7,110 nt of DNA from JBEGTT01 sp041179245 (GTDB lineage Bacteria > Pseudomonadota > Gammaproteobacteria > Burkholderiales > Rhodocyclaceae), in contig JBEGTT010000168.1 in assembly GCA_041179245.1 (NCBI GenBank), positions 1 to 7,110 of the forward strand, given 5' to 3'. Positions within the stretch are counted from its first letter, which is position 1; every line of letters starts with the position of its first letter. Shown piece by piece: positions 6,797 through 7,110 of this stretch. The translations under genes were made by a program, and so were the position numbers. The notes below the pieces were generated by a model that was given only the letters and a program-made list of their open reading frames with translations, was not told the DNA's origin and did no database searches.

Positions 6797-7110
6797 TTAA
6801 CGCTTCGGCAGGGGCTTTCCGTTGGCGTCGTTGTTATCCCAGAAGCCAACTAGGTTTTGTGCTTTCAGCGCGTTATTCAAATACTTTGGTTCAACCCAAC
6901 CTTCATACGGCACGTCGCGACGAGTGAATTTGTATTGCTTGGTTTCGGCAATCGATTTTTGCAGGCTGGCGTAGTAGTAATCGGTCAGCAGCGGATTCAG
7001 CCGTTTGATCAACTTGTCCCCTTTGTAGTCATCAACATAGTCAGAGAAGGGGTAACCGGTCTTGGCCCAAAGGCGGAAGATTTCGTTGCGGTTTTTTTCG
7101 TCAGCAGCCC
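6797..7110 (-). CDS. ABC importer periplasmic substrate-binding protein, C-terminal part, 5' end cut by window edge
   Basis: The frame is open from the right edge to a TAA at 6797-6799, giving 104 codons (the last 103 complete residues plus the stop, with two further bases at the edge). There is no stop upstream within the window. A TTG at 7010-7012 is internal and is not the start. Visible sequence includes EIFRLWAKTGYPFSDYV, a helical middle part, and near the end RRDVPYEGWVEPKYLNNALK followed by GFWDNNDANGKPL. The W-x-E-P-K-Y-L-x-x-A-L-K segment with an aromatic/Asp-rich end resembles the C-terminal lobe of NitT/TauT solute-binding proteins (SsuA/TauA/NrtA-like). The position ahead of two matching permeases and an ATPase supports this strongly. 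The signal peptide and most ligand-contacting residues are outside the window, so the substrate cannot be judged. Confidence 0.85.
   Translation of the reverse strand, partial: AADEKNRNEIFRLWAKTGYPFSDYVDDYKGDKLIKRLNPLLTDYYYASLQKSIAETKQYKFTRRDVPYEGWVEPKYLNNALKAQNLVGFWDNNDANGKPLPKR

Noticed and set aside
6797..7012. A separate 71-residue gene starting at the TTG at 7012
   Set aside because: The same frame continues without a stop to the window edge and reads as the C-terminal lobe of a substrate-binding protein, so this is an internal codon.
7092..7098. Seven-A run on the minus strand in the SBP as a possible frameshift site
   Set aside because: The frame reads correctly through it (GAA AAA AAC), both sides give sensible SBP sequence, and there is no sign of an alternative product.

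Overview
Every gene supported in this 7.1 kb window lies on the minus strand. Read in the direction of transcription, from right to left, the order is: the C-terminal part of a periplasmic substrate-binding protein (SBP), two different inner-membrane permeases and an ATPase of a NitT/TauT-type (taurine/sulfonate/nitrate-like) ABC importer, then a full-length RND (AcrB-like) efflux pump, then the first 353 residues of its membrane-fusion (periplasmic adaptor) protein. Both the first and last genes run off the window edges. The operon promoter, the SBP N-terminus, the adaptor C-terminus and any outer-membrane channel gene are therefore not visible. A tripartite RND pump means a Gram-negative host. 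Base composition is moderate (near 50% GC by eye) and the protein style looks proteobacterial, possibly gammaproteobacterial, but the sequence does not fix the genus.

Layout: 6797-7110 is the SBP C-terminus. 6730-6796 is a 67-bp intergenic region with a strong hairpin followed by a T-run, which looks like a terminator or attenuator. 5881-6729 is permease 1 and 5093-5878 is permease 2, 2 bp apart. 4276-5067 is the ATPase. I place its start at an ATG with a good Shine-Dalgarno, rather than at a GTG 42 bp upstream that would overlap permease 2. 1078-4269 is the RND pump, 6 bp after the ATPase. 1-1059 is the adaptor, 18 bp after the pump. No stretch longer than 300 bases lacks a gene. I saw no RNA gene, mobile element, CRISPR array or dispersed repeat.

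The main point of interest is the combination. A solute importer powered by ATP and an efflux pump powered by the proton gradient appear to be in one tightly spaced transcription unit. The SBP, permeases and ATPase would bring a small (probably organic or sulfur-containing) solute into the cytoplasm. The pump and adaptor would remove an inhibitory compound from the periplasm or inner membrane across the outer membrane. That the two halves share a substrate or pathway is inference from gene arrangement; the substrate cannot be read from this window. The pump also lacks the TM10 lysine of AcrB while keeping the TM4 aspartate pair, and it has histidine-rich segments on both of its predicted cytoplasmic parts.
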